Origin: Blastomussa wellsi | Taxonomy: Eukaryota; Cnidaria; Anthozoa; Scleractinia; Plerogyridae | Reading direction: 5' to 3' | DNA length: 64,000 nucleotides | Assembly (NCBI GenBank): GCA_947652115.1 | Contig: OX393561.1 | Span: forward strand, 27,496,315-27,560,314 | Shown here: positions 32,241 through 42,390 of the stretch, one piece after another | Position numbering within the stretch: position 1 is the first letter of the stretch | How the letters are laid out: each line of letters opens with the position of its first letter | Notes under the pieces: generated by a model | The model's database searches: none | What the model saw: only the letters and a program-made list of their open reading frames with translations | What the model was told of the DNA's origin: nothing | Position numbers and translations under genes: made by a program

Positions 32241-32375
32241 AAACCTGGCATGCCTTCATTCTGCAAATGCATTTTGGAGAAATTTCAAGCATATTTAGAC
32301 TATAACTGACTACAAAATGTTAAAAATGTCTAAAAAACACATTTTTTTACAAAATCTCCAGGAGTCAATGGGTTA
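32240..32375 (+). repeat. Truncated copy of the piggyBac-type miniature element
   Basis: Matches the right end of the 32493-33061 element, including TTTGGAGAAATTT, ACTATAACTGACTA and the terminus GGAGTCAATGGGTTAA. Confidence 0.75.
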
Positions 32376-32492
32376 AACACGTGACCCACTTTATCAATTT
32401 ATTGCTTCTTTTTTCATAAATTTGAGCTATCCGCCCACATGACGTTCGAAAATGCCAAGACTCGTTCAATAGAGGGATTTTCGACTTTTATA

Positions 32493-33061
32493 TTAACCCA
32501 TTGACTCCTAAACCAGCCGTAACCGGCCGTAACCGGCCGTGACAGACCTTGACCTTTGTTCCGCTTCTGACGTCATCAACTTTGACCAAAATAGGAATCC
32601 CATTTATCCCAGTTCTACAGAAGGAAAAGAGCTTTCCAATGATACCCAGATGATATTGATTGGGCCAATGGAGCTTGAAATATGCAGGAAAACGCTTAGA
32701 ATTTTCTGCCAAAAACTAGAAGGAAAATTTCCCTCACTTACCCTTGGCTACTCCATGTTGAGTATTTCCCGTCTCAATGATACTTTCGTGGCAATTCTTG
32801 AACCAAAAGCAAGTAAAAGGCCAACAAAGCATAAAAAAGATACAAGGAAAGGAGAAAGGAAAAGCAAAAAATAAAAATAAAGAAATTGAAAAGCCTAAAG
32901 ACGTGGGTCACTTTCTCGAAATTTTGATTTGTGCGCATGCCCAAGCTAAAATATCGTTTTGGAGAAATTTGAAGCATATTTTGACTATAACTGACTAGAA
33001 AATGTTCAAAATGTCTAAAAGACACGTTTTTTTCAAAAATCTCCAGGAGTCAATGGGTTAA
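32493..33061. mobile_element. piggyBac-type miniature element
   Basis: The ends read TTAACCCATTGACTCCT and AGGAGTCAATGGGTTAA, that is, TTAA target duplications around inverted repeats starting CCC. That is the piggyBac signature. The 569-bp interior has no transposase-like ORF; the frames seen are AT-rich and Lys-rich by composition. Confidence 0.82.
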
Positions 33062-33600
33062 TACTGTCAAGCAGTTCGAAGAAAAATTGGTACAATTCTA
33101 CAGTGAAACCGTCTTCACCAGGTGACTTTCTGCACCGGAGACACATCAAGGCTCTCCTACATTCTTCTAACTTTAATTTCCCTTCAAGGAGGTCCCTTTG
33201 GTCCTTAAGTTCTCAGTAAAACCTTGGAAGAGCGAAGTTGAATCTACTCCCAAGTCCATTTTATAAAGATTTCCATAAAAACCCCTTTATTTCCTCGAAA
33301 ATATCATCATCATTGGAGATTGTTGCTCCTCCTACCACGGTAAGTTCAGTTATTATTTCGTTGTTGTAATTTTTGCGCTCCATATTAAAGAAATATTTTG
33401 TAGGTTTCTCTCCATGTTCAATCCACCTTATTTTTGAGCGGAGGATAGCACCGTCTGCCCTCTCCTCATAAATATGACGTAATTCAGTTTTGAGACGCTC
33501 GTATTCTTGCTCTTCAGCGTCGCTACCATCGGACGGGTTTGCCTTTATTTTATTTTCTAGTGATTCTATACGTGATTCCAACTGCTTTTCAATATTTGTT
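33062..33600 (-). pseudogene. L1/Tx1-type LINE linker and early reverse transcriptase fragment
   Basis: The minus-strand frame 33261-33581 reads YERLKTELRHIYEERADGA, SKIRWIEHGEKPTKYFFNME, the characteristic linker before the reverse transcriptase of L1-type LINEs. Further 3', broken frames still give KSPGEDGFTVEFYQFF, the first reverse transcriptase motif. It is in opposite orientation to the fragment at 31855-32240 and is separated from it by a piggyBac-type element. They may be two insertions or one rearranged copy. Confidence 0.75.
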
Positions 33601-33614
33601 ACATTTCTAGCTTT

Positions 33615-34512
33615 GGAAATGAGAGTGATGGTAAATTTTCAGCTCGGTAAATTTAATGTGAGCGTTAGCTTGTTTCATGCAAGACTTCTGCTGCCGAGTT
33701 CAATCACTGGGTTTGTTATCAGCAAAATCACTCGGACAAATTTCGCGAATCAAAATCTACACCGATGTAAATTTGGGTCTTTACTTTGCCTTATTCTCTT
33801 ACAAACACGATTTGTTGTTTTCCAACGTGTTTGGACTCAGCGAGACCACTAAATATTGCAGCACACTAAAAGCGGCCGCTAATGCGCGGAGACTGGAAAC
33901 GAGTCTGCGGAAAACTATTCTGCATTGCTCTTAAACCTCCGAATCCTGACCTAAACTACAACTAGACGGTTTCTATTGCAGTGTTTTTGATATTTCATTA
34001 TTTTAAACACATATATAGTACAATTTCTATTTATTTTCGCTGAAAAACAATTTCGGACAATCATGGACAAAAGTGTTGATACATTTGAACAAAACAAACG
34101 CTTTCTATCGGCGTTCTTCCGTAATGGAAAAACTCATGTTTCTGTCGATAGCAAAACCCCCCTGTCCCCCTTTCCAACGTTGAGATACGCTCTGTGAACA
34201 CTGCCACGTGGTTACAACATTGAAAAGGGGAGAGGGGGTCGAAATGTAAAAATTGGAGATGGAAAAACTCAAACGTTCAACGAAACAGGTATTTTACGGG
34301 GGGTATCTCAACTGCTTCTGTCCATGATTGTAGCTCTCCACGAGTTCTCGTAGCTCAGCGGATAGAACGCCCACCCGGTGTTCAGGAGGTCATGGGTTCG
34401 ATTCCTGTCGGGGACTCAGAATTGTTCTTTGCCCCACGCTCGTGTCATGTTGATTAATTAATCTTTCACATTAAATTTACCGAGCTGAAAATTTACCATC
34501 ACTCTCATTTCC
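33615..34512. mobile_element. Non-autonomous DNA element with 47-bp inverted repeats
   Basis: Bases 33615-33661 and 34466-34512 are perfect inverted repeats of 47 bp, starting GGAAATGAGAGTGATGG. The 898-bp element has no transposase ORF and contains a tRNA-derived SINE. Superfamily not assigned. Confidence 0.8.
34340..34420 (+). repeat. tRNA-derived SINE head (A and B boxes)
   Basis: The stretch looks like a tRNA: an acceptor-like GAGTTCT pairing with GGGACTC, an A box (TAGCTCAGCGG) and a B box (GGTTCGATTCC). The anticodon arm is poor and there is downstream SINE-like sequence, so I call it a SINE copy rather than a working tRNA gene. It is nested in the 33615-34512 element. Confidence 0.65.
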
Positions 34513-34620
34513 ACAACTCATGACAAAAGCAACATTGCTGATCCTAGCAGTATGCGGGACGCGTGCCATATAAGAACTATTTTTATAAAAATAACGACAC
34601 ATTTGAAACTACGTTTGCAA

Positions 34621-34653
34621 GACATGTTTCGGTCGTTCAAAGACCATCTTCAG
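34621..34653 (-). ncRNA. Second hammerhead-like motif
   Basis: The minus strand reads CTGAAGA, a stem TGGTC/GACC, then GAAAC-ATGTC, the same box order as at 30897-30924 with different stem bases. It probably belongs to another Penelope-like fragment; no protein remains nearby. Confidence 0.4.
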
Positions 34654-34947
34654 TTGAAAGTAGAATTAATTTGAAGTTACATTTGAATTTATAATATAAT
34701 GCTAAACAAAGATAACTAACAAGTGTGAAATAAATTGGGAACCTAACAAAATAGCCAAAAGTAACAAAAGAATGTACAATAGTAACATGCTGATTAGAAC
34801 GAGAGAGTTAAATTAACATGGTATAATTGCTTGTTTAAAGAAGGTTGCTCCCAGGAGATATGTAACGCTTCTTTTATCTTGACCTGGAATTTTGTGGTCG
34901 CATGGTCTATAACTTTAAAACATTCAGTAGAGCAGGATTTGTGGCAT

Positions 34948-35147
34948 NNNNNNNNNNNNNNNNNNNNNNNNNNNNNNNNNNNNNNNNNNNNNNNNNNNNN
35001 NNNNNNNNNNNNNNNNNNNNNNNNNNNNNNNNNNNNNNNNNNNNNNNNNNNNNNNNNNNNNNNNNNNNNNNNNNNNNNNNNNNNNNNNNNNNNNNNNNNN
35101 NNNNNNNNNNNNNNNNNNNNNNNNNNNNNNNNNNNNNNNNNNNNNNN
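34948..35147. other. Assembly gap, 200 N
   Basis: Exactly 200 undetermined bases, so probably a placeholder of unknown real length. It abuts the left arm of the fold-back at 35148. Confidence 0.99.
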
Positions 35148-35172
35148 GGGTTAAGGCTTCATGCTGTTGCTA

Positions 35173-35620
35173 CACAAAGTACATTTCTAACTATGAGACG
35201 ACTCGTAGAACGCTATTTTGATGTTGGATTGGAAAACCAAGTCATTCTTGACTTCTTAAAAAATCGCCATGGAATAACAGTAAGTCTTTCAACTTTAAAA
35301 CGACGGCTTCGGTCTCAATAGACGTGGCTTGCAGATCGAGGATCAACAACTCAGAGAAATAATGCTGAGGGAAATATCTGGGCCAGGGCAACTTCAAGGG
35401 TAGAGAGCAGTGTGGCACTCGCTGAGATTAAAGCACCACATTCATGTGCCCAGGGAGAGGGTTGCTAATCTTCTTTGATAACTTAATCCAGACGGTGCAA
35501 GAGAAAGACGGAGGAGAAGGTTAAGAAGACACATATATATCAGTTATAGCCCAATTTCTGCTGGCATGTTGATGGTATGTATGCATACGGTCTATTGAAT
35601 AAAAACATTGTACCCAGGTA
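35173..35620 (+). pseudogene. Integrase-core-like gene, N-terminal part (left arm)
   Basis: The frame gives MRRLVERYFDVGLENQVIL then ITVSLSTLKRRL, a helix-turn-helix-like start. After a stop near 35320 it continues as WHSLRLKHHIHVPRERVANLL and GARERRRRRLRR. A frameshift then leads to FCWHVDGMYAYG, where the Asp probably is the first catalytic acid of an integrase-like core. This arrangement occurs in a family of animal proteins with a retroviral-type integrase core (Ginger-related transposons are one possibility). Only the N-terminal part is present, and the mirror copy lies at 35830-36530. Confidence 0.6.
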
Positions 35621-35829
35621 AAGCCTGAACCGAAGCGATGCCCTCTCCAACTCTTATTAAGTCAACATTTCCTTCCTAGAGTAACATACATGTAAAGCTT
35701 TTATGAAACACACCTCTGGCCTGGTTAGGACCATCAGTTGTTCACAACCCTAAAAATTGTTTCTGCAATTTACACCATAGTGTATGAACAATTCCTTAAT
35801 TTCCATTTCGGTTCAGGCTTTACCTGGGT

Positions 35830-36530
35830 ACAATGTTTCTATCCAATAGACCGTTAGCATACATACCATCAACATGCCAGCAGAAATTGGGCCTATAACT
35901 GATATATCTCTGTCTTCTTAACCTTCTCCTCCGTCTTTCTCTTGCACCGTCTGGAAGTTCTCAAGGAAGATTAGCAACCCTCTCCCTGGGCACATGAATG
36001 TGATGCTTTAATCTCAGCGAGTGCCACACTCCTCTCTACCCTTGAAGTTGCCCTGGCCCAGATATTTCCCTCAGTATTATTTCCCTGAGTTCTTGATCCT
36101 CGATCTGCAAGCTATGTGGAGGCAGCGTGGCCGAGTGGTTAGGGCGCCGGACTTGAAATCCGGAGGTCACGGGTTCAAGTCCCGCTCTGACCACTTAGCT
36201 GGAGTTGTTTCTTGGTGGACCCTAGTTCAACTCCTCGGTCATGCTTGTATATAGCCAACTGGTCCGCCTCCCGCCAGTTGGGATTTTCAAGCTTGTTATG
36301 TTTATTTGAAATATTTGTGTCCCTCAGTTTGAGTGGCATGTCTGAGAATTAGCTTGATGTAGCTAAGTGCATGACCACTATAATCATTCATTTGACATTT
36401 TTTTGACATTTGACATTTTGACGTCTATTGAGACCGTAATCACGAAGCCGTCGTTTTAAAGTTGAAAGACTTACTGTTATTCCATGGCGACTTTTTAGAA
36501 ATGTACTTTGTGTAGCAACAACATGGAGCC
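35830..36530 (-). pseudogene. Integrase-core-like gene, N-terminal part (right arm, SINE-interrupted)
   Basis: Reading the minus strand, the same peptide words as in the left arm appear (TVSLSTLKRRL-like, then the HHIHVPRERVA region, then the Trp-His-Val-Asp-Gly motif near 35870). A SINE interrupts the copy between the helix-turn-helix and the middle part. Both arms stop at about the same point after the first catalytic Asp, so the inverted duplication involved only the gene start. Confidence 0.55.
36112..36419 (+). repeat. tRNA-Ser-derived SINE
   Basis: The head resembles a serine tRNA (GTGGCCGAGTGGTTAGGGC A box; CCGGACTTGAAATCCGG anticodon arm with TGA; GGGTTCAAGTCCCG T arm). The acceptor stem does not pair and the body continues for 200 bp (GCCAACTGG, CCAGTTGGGATT), ending in T-rich TTTGACATT repeats. 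It splits the right fold-back arm cleanly. It is therefore a SINE insertion, not a tRNA gene. Confidence 0.82.
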
Positions 36531-36908
36531 TTAAGGTTACTGAACAGGTTCGCGGGTGCTTTGCGGAAAAAGATCCTCACGCGCGCGTAATTTGCGGGAA
36601 GTGCCTAAACCTAGACATCATTTTAAAGATTATAGAACCAAGAATGTCGTGGAAATGTTTTTAACTGGTAAAATTAAATATAAGAGAAGCTGCAGTCAGT
36701 TAAATGAAAATAGAACAATGCTTATAAGTGCGGCAAACTGGCGTCGGATTTTGGCCCTTCGAAGTAAACAATGACTGCATACCACTCAGTACATGTTTGG
36801 CTTTAAAAGTGTGTCGGGGAATCGTTAGATTAGCTTTAAAAAAAGTTATTATAATTCAAAGTTTGTTCACGTACTTTTCTCGGATTGACACAGCATTTGG
36901 TCTTACAT

Positions 36909-37083
36909 TGTGGCGTCCCAAGACTGTTGTGTGACATTAGTTGTGTGACATTAGTTCCAAGACTCCCTTAGAGGGGGTTTCCTTTATTACATGTATTGCA
37001 TGATATCTGAGAACACACGTGTCCTAGAGTTCGAAGTAAAGTCTATGTTGTTGCGTTATATTAGTGTACTCTTTTTGGCACTA
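36909..37083 (+). repeat. 5' LTR of Gypsy element 3
   Basis: Starts TGTGGCGTCCCAAGACTG and ends about GGCACTA; contains a direct repeat of GTGTGACATTAGTT. The primer site follows after four or so bases. Exact 3' edge uncertain by a few bases because CTAAA follows both LTRs. Confidence 0.85.
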
Positions 37084-37107
37084 AATTGGTGACCCCGACG
37101 TGAAAGA

Positions 37108-37830
37108 ATGCCCGACGAAGCGATCACCACAAATGCAGTTTCTCTCAAGTTATCGGACTTCTGGCCGTCCGACCCAGAGCTTTGGTTCGCTCAAGCCGAA
37201 GCTCTGTTCACAGCACAAAACATCACACAAGAAAAGACGAAATTTGCCCATGTCGTTCGCGTTCTTCCAGCACAATACGCTTCTGAAGTGCGTGACATAA
37301 TCCTGCGGCCGCCAGAAGAACCGTACACAGCGATTAAAGAGGAATTGCAAAAGCGTGTTTGCCCGACAAAACGTCAACAGTTATACATCAACTTCTGCAT
37401 GTTGAGGATCTCGGCGACAGAAAACCCTCGCAGCTGTTACGACACATGTTGAAACTCCGAGGTGGTACTGCCGCTGAATCTGACAAAGATGAAATTTTCC
37501 GTGAGCTTTTCCTTCAGAAGCTTCCCGTCACCGTTCGCACCGCTCTAGCGATTCACAAAACTACCAGCCTCAGTGATATAGCCGAAATCGCCGACAACAT
37601 GGTCGAAGTCCAGGGTCCACAAGGACAAATTAGCGCCTCGGAGATCCAGCAACGAGAAAATTCAGAAATTGCAGCGGTTCACACCGAGCTACAGAAAATT
37701 TGGCGGGTACTACAGTCTCAGCAGAGACCATCACTTGACGAACGACAACGTGCACGTGGCTCGACGCCTGATGTTTGTTGGTACCACGAGCGATTCGGCT
37801 CGAAAGCTACAAAATGCCGCCAACCTTGCA
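37108..37830 (+). pseudogene. Gypsy element 3 gag, one frameshift
   Basis: The start is MPDEAITTNAVSLKLSDFWP at the first ATG after the primer site. The N-terminal 90 residues are followed by a shift near 37370 into a frame reading LHVEDLGDRKPSQLLRHM and VRTALAIHKTTSLSDIAEIA, the helical capsid region. The C-terminal nucleic-acid-binding part has CWYHERFGSKATKCRQPC, a Cys/His cluster typical of this Gypsy lineage rather than a canonical CCHC knuckle. Gag packages the element RNA. Whether the shift is a true mutation or a sequencing error in the AAACGTCAACAG stretch cannot be told here. Confidence 0.82.
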
Positions 37831-38164
37831 AGTTTCTACAGCAGTCGGGAAACTCCAAGGCCAGTCTAAGCAACAATTTCTTATTGATACCGGAGCTGAA
37901 GTTAGTGCTTTTCCTGCCGGGAGATCAGACCGGTGGATCAAAGGTGACGTCACATTACGGGCTGCGAATATTTCTTTTATAAACACTTATGGCTATAAAC
38001 AATTTACTCTCGACTTTGGGCTCCCACGCCCTCTCACCTGGCGATTCCTAGTAGCTGATGTGACTCAACCAATCATTGGGGCTGATTTCTTTCTACAACA
38101 CAAACTGTTAGCTGGACCAGAAACGCCTAATCGACACGATGAATGGGACACGCATTATAGCTGA
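37830..38164 (+). CDS. Gypsy element 3 aspartic protease
   Basis: The frame open from 37775 reads [16 protein letters not shown], a complete retropepsin active site (DTGA), followed by [20 protein letters not shown], the flap and C-terminal strands with the Ile-Ile-Gly-Ala-Asp motif. It lies in a different frame from the end of gag and overlaps the start of the long pol frame at 38139, so expression would need ribosomal frameshifting. Protease would cut Gag and Pol precursors. No inactivating change visible. Confidence 0.85.
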
Positions 38165-40889
38165 GCCTTCCACAAACCAATCCCGATGTCTTAACAATAT
38201 CTCCACTCCACCTTCAAGTGCAGATCCATTCACACACCTTCTGGAGGAATTTCCGTCTCTGACAACCCCATGTACAAGCGACACTCCCGTCAAGCATGGT
38301 GTTTCGCATCATATCGTCACTGAAGGCCGCCCTGTTTTTGCCCGACCGCGCCGCATGTCACCTGAAAAGCTAACCGTTGCAAAAACAGAGTTCAATAAGC
38401 TCCTGGACATGGGAATCATACGACCATCCGCAAGCACATGGGCCTCGCCACTCCATATGGTAACTAAAGGAAATGGCGAATGGCGCCCGTGTGGAGACTA
38501 CAGGAGGCTCAACGACATCACGACCGCTGACCGTTACCCCATCCCGCATATTCAAGACTTCGCATCCCATTTGGCAGGTTCAACCATTTTCTCGAAAATC
38601 GACCTGGTGCGCGCCTACCACCAAATTCCCATGCACGAGGCCGACATTGCAAAGACCGCCATAATTACACCTTTTGACCTCTACGAGTTCTGCCATATGC
38701 CCTTTGGTTTGCGAAACGCCGCCCAGACCTTCCAGCGCTTCATTGACGACGTTTGCCGGGGCCTAGACTTTGTCTTTGTCTATCTTGACGACATCTTAGT
38801 GGCCATTCGCTCTCTGGAGGAACATCTTCGGCACCTCAGAGCACTCTTCCAGCGCTTATCAGACCGTGGACTTGTAATTAATCCGGCGAAATGCTTATTT
38901 GGCAAGGCTGAGGTGAACTTCCTGAGCCATACCATTAGTGCAGCTGGTATCCGTCCACACCTCACACGCGTCGATGTAGTTCGTACCTTTCCCGTTCCTC
39001 GTGACAAGAAGTCCTTACACCAGTTTGTTGGCCTCATCAATTACTACCACCGCTTTGTACCCAGGTGTGCTGAGATCTTGCAGCCACTGCATCAGGCCTT
39101 AGCAGCAGAGTGTTTCACATGGACTGTTTCTTGTCAGAAAGCATTTGAAGAAGCCAAACAGACCTTGTCGGAGGCGGTTATGTATGTTCACCCTCAACCC
39201 CACGCACCTACGTGCATTAGGACTGACGCGTCCAACCTGGCAGTTGGGGCTGTACTTGAACAGTTCATTGATGGACAATGGATGCCCATATCCTTCTTTT
39301 CAAAGAAGCTGAATCACGCGGAACTCAATTACAGCGCTTTCGATCGTGAGTTGTTGGCTATTTACCTCTCTGTCCGACACTTTCAATACTTTGTTGAAGG
39401 TCGCACTTTTCACATCAATACCGACCACAAGCCTCTGACCTTCGCACTTCAATCCAGCACTGAGCGGCATTCCCCACGACAGGCTCGACATCTGGCATTT
39501 ATTTCCGAGTTCACGACTGACATCTGTCATATCGAGGGACAAGCTAACTGCGCTGCGGACGCACTCTCGCGCACCGTTTATGTCCTTGAAGACCAATCAT
39601 CACTCGAACTCGAAGCTTTTGCTGCAGCTCAAATCCACGATGAGGAGCTTCAACAGCTATCTACCTCTACCACTTCATTACGCCTGGAACACGTTCCCCT
39701 CCTGAACTCAAACAATACCATTCTTTGTGACGATTCTCAAGGCCATCCCCGACCTCTGGTTCCCTCGACGATGCGCCGTGACATTTTCAACAACCTACGT
39801 TCATTGTCCCACCCTGGCATTAAAGCTTCACGTCACCTGGTAGCTCAACGGTATGTCTGGCCCAACATGAAACGAGACATCGCCAACTGGACCCGAACTT
39901 GTCACGACTGCCAACAATCCAAGATTCAGCGACACGTCAAGTCCCCGATCCAGAGTTTTCCTGCACCTGATTCTCGCTTTGACAGCATCCATATTGATAT
40001 CGTTGGCCCTTTGCCTCCTTCAAAGGGCTACACATACCTGTTCACATGCATCGATCGGTATACGCGTTGGCCGGAAGCGATACCAATGACTGACGCTACT
40101 GCTGAATCCCGTGCCTCCGCCTTGTTGTCGGGCTGGATTTCCCGCTTTGGTGTTCCGGCCACAATCACCTCGGATCGAGGACGGCAGTTTGAGTCTGCTC
40201 TTTGGAATTCACTTATGAATCTCCTTGGTACAACACGCAATCGCACAACTTCGTACCACCCCCAGGCAAATGGGATGGTCGAACGGTTCCACAGGCACTT
40301 GAAAGGTGGACTAAAAGCAAGGCTGGTTGGAAGTAACTGGGTCGATGAGCTACCTATTGTACTTCTTGGTATCAGAGCGACTCTCAAGGAACGCCTGTCG
40401 TGCTCCTCGGCTGAATTGGTCTATGGAACAACACTCCGTCTACCACGAGACTTCTTCTCCGACCCGGTCTTCGTGGACCCTTCCTCGTTCATATCAAGAT
40501 TGCGTCAATCAATGCAGAGTCAACAGTTCGTCCCTACACAGTGGCACGGTTCACCTCATACTTACCTTCCCCCTGACCTCCACTCTGCCAGTCATGTCTA
40601 CGTCCGACGCGATGCCCACAAGCCACCACTCACCCGCCCCTACACTGGCCCATTCCGGGTGCTCCGCAGATCAGACAAACATTTCACCTTGGAAGTCAAT
40701 GGGAAACCGGCAGAAATCACTGTTGACCGCTTGAAACCTGCTAAATTGGAGAGCGATCAAATTCCTCTGACCAGCAACTCACCCACGCCACACCCACATC
40801 AATCTCAAATCAATCACCCCACTTCAACCCACGCAGGCCGTACCATCCGTCGACCTGCGTACCTCAACGATTACGTCACCGACTTGTAG
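38139..40889 (+). CDS. Gypsy element 3 pol: reverse transcriptase, RNase H, integrase
   Basis: A single 916-codon frame. Reverse transcriptase motifs include [28 protein letters not shown] and the active site FVYLDDILV near residue 215. The connection and RNase H follow ([41 protein letters not shown]). Integrase has HHCC ([19 protein letters not shown]) and the catalytic triad in [19 protein letters not shown] and [11 protein letters not shown]. The C-terminal segment [15 protein letters not shown] is an SH3-like module; there is no chromodomain. All catalytic residues I can check are intact. The stop is followed by GGGGGGTAC and the 3' LTR. Likely competent apart from the gag frameshift. 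Confidence 0.95.
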   Translation: MNGTRIIAEPSTNQSRCLNNISTPPSSADPFTHLLEEFPSLTTPCTSDTPVKHGVSHHIVTEGRPVFARPRRMSPEKLTVAKTEFNKLLDMGIIRPSASTWASPLHMVTKGNGEWRPCGDYRRLNDITTADRYPIPHIQDFASHLAGSTIFSKIDLVRAYHQIPMHEADIAKTAIITPFDLYEFCHMPFGLRNAAQTFQRFIDDVCRGLDFVFVYLDDILVAIRSLEEHLRHLRALFQRLSDRGLVINPAKCLFGKAEVNFLSHTISAAGIRPHLTRVDVVRTFPVPRDKKSLHQFVGLINYYHRFVPRCAEILQPLHQALAAECFTWTVSCQKAFEEAKQTLSEAVMYVHPQPHAPTCIRTDASNLAVGAVLEQFIDGQWMPISFFSKKLNHAELNYSAFDRELLAIYLSVRHFQYFVEGRTFHINTDHKPLTFALQSSTERHSPRQARHLAFISEFTTDICHIEGQANCAADALSRTVYVLEDQSSLELEAFAAAQIHDEELQQLSTSTTSLRLEHVPLLNSNNTILCDDSQGHPRPLVPSTMRRDIFNNLRSLSHPGIKASRHLVAQRYVWPNMKRDIANWTRTCHDCQQSKIQRHVKSPIQSFPAPDSRFDSIHIDIVGPLPPSKGYTYLFTCIDRYTRWPEAIPMTDATAESRASALLSGWISRFGVPATITSDRGRQFESALWNSLMNLLGTTRNRTTSYHPQANGMVERFHRHLKGGLKARLVGSNWVDELPIVLLGIRATLKERLSCSSAELVYGTTLRLPRDFFSDPVFVDPSSFISRLRQSMQSQQFVPTQWHGSPHTYLPPDLHSASHVYVRRDAHKPPLTRPYTGPFRVLRRSDKHFTLEVNGKPAEITVDRLKPAKLESDQIPLTSNSPTPHPHQSQINHPTSTHAGRTIRRPAYLNDYVTDL

Positions 40890-40897
40890 GGGGGTAC

Positions 40898-41090
40898 TGT
40901 GGCGTCCCAAGACTGTTGTGTGACATTAGTTGTGTGACATTAGTTCAAAGATTCCCTTAGAGGGGGTTTCCTTTATTACATGTATTGCATGATATCTGAG
41001 AACACACGTGTCCTGCTGGGCTCAAGCGAGAGAGAGTTCGAAGTAAAGTCTATGTTGTTGCGTTATATTAGTGTACTATTTTTGGCACTA
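40898..41090 (+). repeat. 3' LTR of Gypsy element 3
   Basis: Nearly identical to 36909-37083 apart from about 20 added bases and a few substitutions (CAAGACTCCC versus AAAGATTCCC). Confidence 0.9.
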
Positions 41091-41381
41091 AAATATCTTC
41101 AAAACGAAAAACAAATAAGCTAAAGCCCGACACACTTTTGAAGCAGAAGGATTAATGTACCATTGAGAAAAATTTCACTCTTCTACGATGAATTCTCATA
41201 TGCAAACTAGCCGCTCAAAGCCGAAATGCGTGAAGCAGGGTATGTAGCACGCATCTATAAAATATTTGTACCGGTGCATACAGGAAGAACCTTCTAATAT
41301 TCTTAGTTTAAGAGTCATTGGATAGCAGTACTGTATTGTTTAGCGTATCGGCTCTTCAGTCTTGTGTTCCTTTATAATAGT

Positions 41382-41845
41382 ATGAATTCGTCGCTGTTGT
41401 CGTGTGATATTTCAACAAATTCGTCCGATAAAGAACGCCTAGAATCCACCATTCCGGAATCCAAACCTTCGCCTGGTTCAATAGAATTCTTTGACGTTTT
41501 TTTTGTTTTTTTTTTTTCTGCTTGCGGAAGCCCAGAAAAATATCCGAATTAGTAGCAATATTTAGTGTTTCGTTCGGTCGTTGTGACAATTTGTCGCTTT
41601 CCGCCAGCATTTCTACGTTTCGCACAAATTCCCTGGTTACTTTTTACGGTACCACCGATCAGCCTTTGGAACCCAAGGACTTTTTTTCTCCCTTTTTTTC
41701 TGTTCTTTTCTCTCTCCATCCAAAATCTCCTGCCAAAACTGTACTGCAACGACAGAAGTTAGCGACGCGAGCAAAGGAAATTTCCTCTGTTGGAAGCCAA
41801 TTTCCCGTGTTTGATTTAGCAGTGTTGACAGCTCGACACCTTTAA
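41382..41845 (+). other. Weak coding candidate in unit 1, Ser-rich, with frame change
   Basis: From an ATG at 41382, a frame MNSSLLSCDISTNSSDKE runs to 41552. An overlapping second frame runs to 41845 (SELVAIFSVSFGRCDNLS, then AKTVLQRQKLATRAKEI). The join falls after long T runs that differ by three bases between the units, so slippage is plausible. A TATA-like TTTATAATAG precedes it. No family recognised, and a minus-strand frame of similar length exists, so coding is uncertain. The copy in unit 2 is at 46110-46570. Confidence 0.3.
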
Positions 41846-42260
41846 AGTGTGACGCAATGCGTCACGCACAAAAGGAAATTCGCAATAACTCCGGAGTGAA
41901 AAAAGATTTTGGATTTCTGTTTTTTGTAAAAGAAAGAAAAATACACACAGTTTATGTACAATAAAAATCACAATTTTGAACGAATTTGACCCGCGAACCT
42001 GTTCAGTATCCTTAACCCAGGTCCCGCCCTGCCTTGTTACTTGCGTTTTGGTTTTTTATTTGCGTTTTCCTTTTTCCAATGTGCGTTTTCTTTTTTTAAT
42101 TTGCGTTTTCTTTTTTATTTGTGTTTGATCCTTCTGGACCAGAATCACAAAACATGTGTGACAAACACAAGTTACGAGAGCGGAAAAAAGCAAACAAATT
42201 TCAGCTACCACATTTGCATAATCAAAACATGTGTGACAAACGCAAACAAAAAAAAATCGC

Positions 42261-42390
42261 ATGACCCGCCAAGCGAGCGGTGTGCCACAAATAATATTCC
42301 CTGTTGAAGAAATGCATGCACTTGTAATATTGCGTGCCATAATTATATTCCATTTGAAGAAATATCAGCATAAGTATATACGCAAACATG
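42261..42390 (+). repeat. Segment homologous to the inner edge of the P1 terminal inverted repeat
   Basis: The order of words GCCAAGCGAGCG, ATATTCCC.GTTGAAGAAAT, CATGCACT and TTGAAGAAATAT...AAGTATATA matches 2067-2190 of P1 with substitutions and small gaps. Only one orientation is present in the unit, so the other end is missing or lies elsewhere. The unit 2 copy is at 46986-47115. Confidence 0.8.

Larger units (their letters stand above)
35148..36536. repeat. Fold-back: inverted duplication of an integrase-like gene start
   Basis: The left arm (35148-35640) and right arm (35815-36536) are inverted copies around a spacer of about 175 bp. A 308-bp SINE splits the right arm at 36112-36419. 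Small differences occur, such as a length change near 35480/35955. The left arm begins at the assembly gap, so its true extent is unknown. Confidence 0.85.
36909..41090 (+). mobile_element. Ty3/Gypsy element 3, nearly intact
   Basis: Two LTRs (36909 to about 37083; 40898 to about 41090) flank a tRNA primer site (TGGTGACCCCGACGTG, 37087-37102), gag, protease and a long open pol. The LTRs are almost identical except that the 3' copy has about 20 extra bases (TGCTGGGCTCAAGCGAGAGA). No clear target duplication is visible: TACAT precedes the element and AATAT-like sequence follows. The gag-protease region has two frame changes, while pol is open for 916 codons. This is the youngest-looking complete element in the window. 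Confidence 0.93.

Noticed and set aside
32539..32874. 111-codon plus-strand ORF
   Set aside because: It lies within a piggyBac-type miniature element, ends in Lys-rich AT-driven sequence and resembles no transposase.
33490..33934. Overlapping plus-strand ORFs near the 47-bp inverted repeat
   Set aside because: They cross the repeat boundary and read antisense LINE sequence; no protein pattern.
34340..34420. Functional tRNA gene with good A and B boxes
   Set aside because: The anticodon arm is poor and the sequence continues as a SINE inside a DNA element.
36117..36195. Serine tRNA gene
   Set aside because: The anticodon and T arms look good but the acceptor stem does not pair, the long variable arm of tRNA-Ser is missing, and a SINE body follows.
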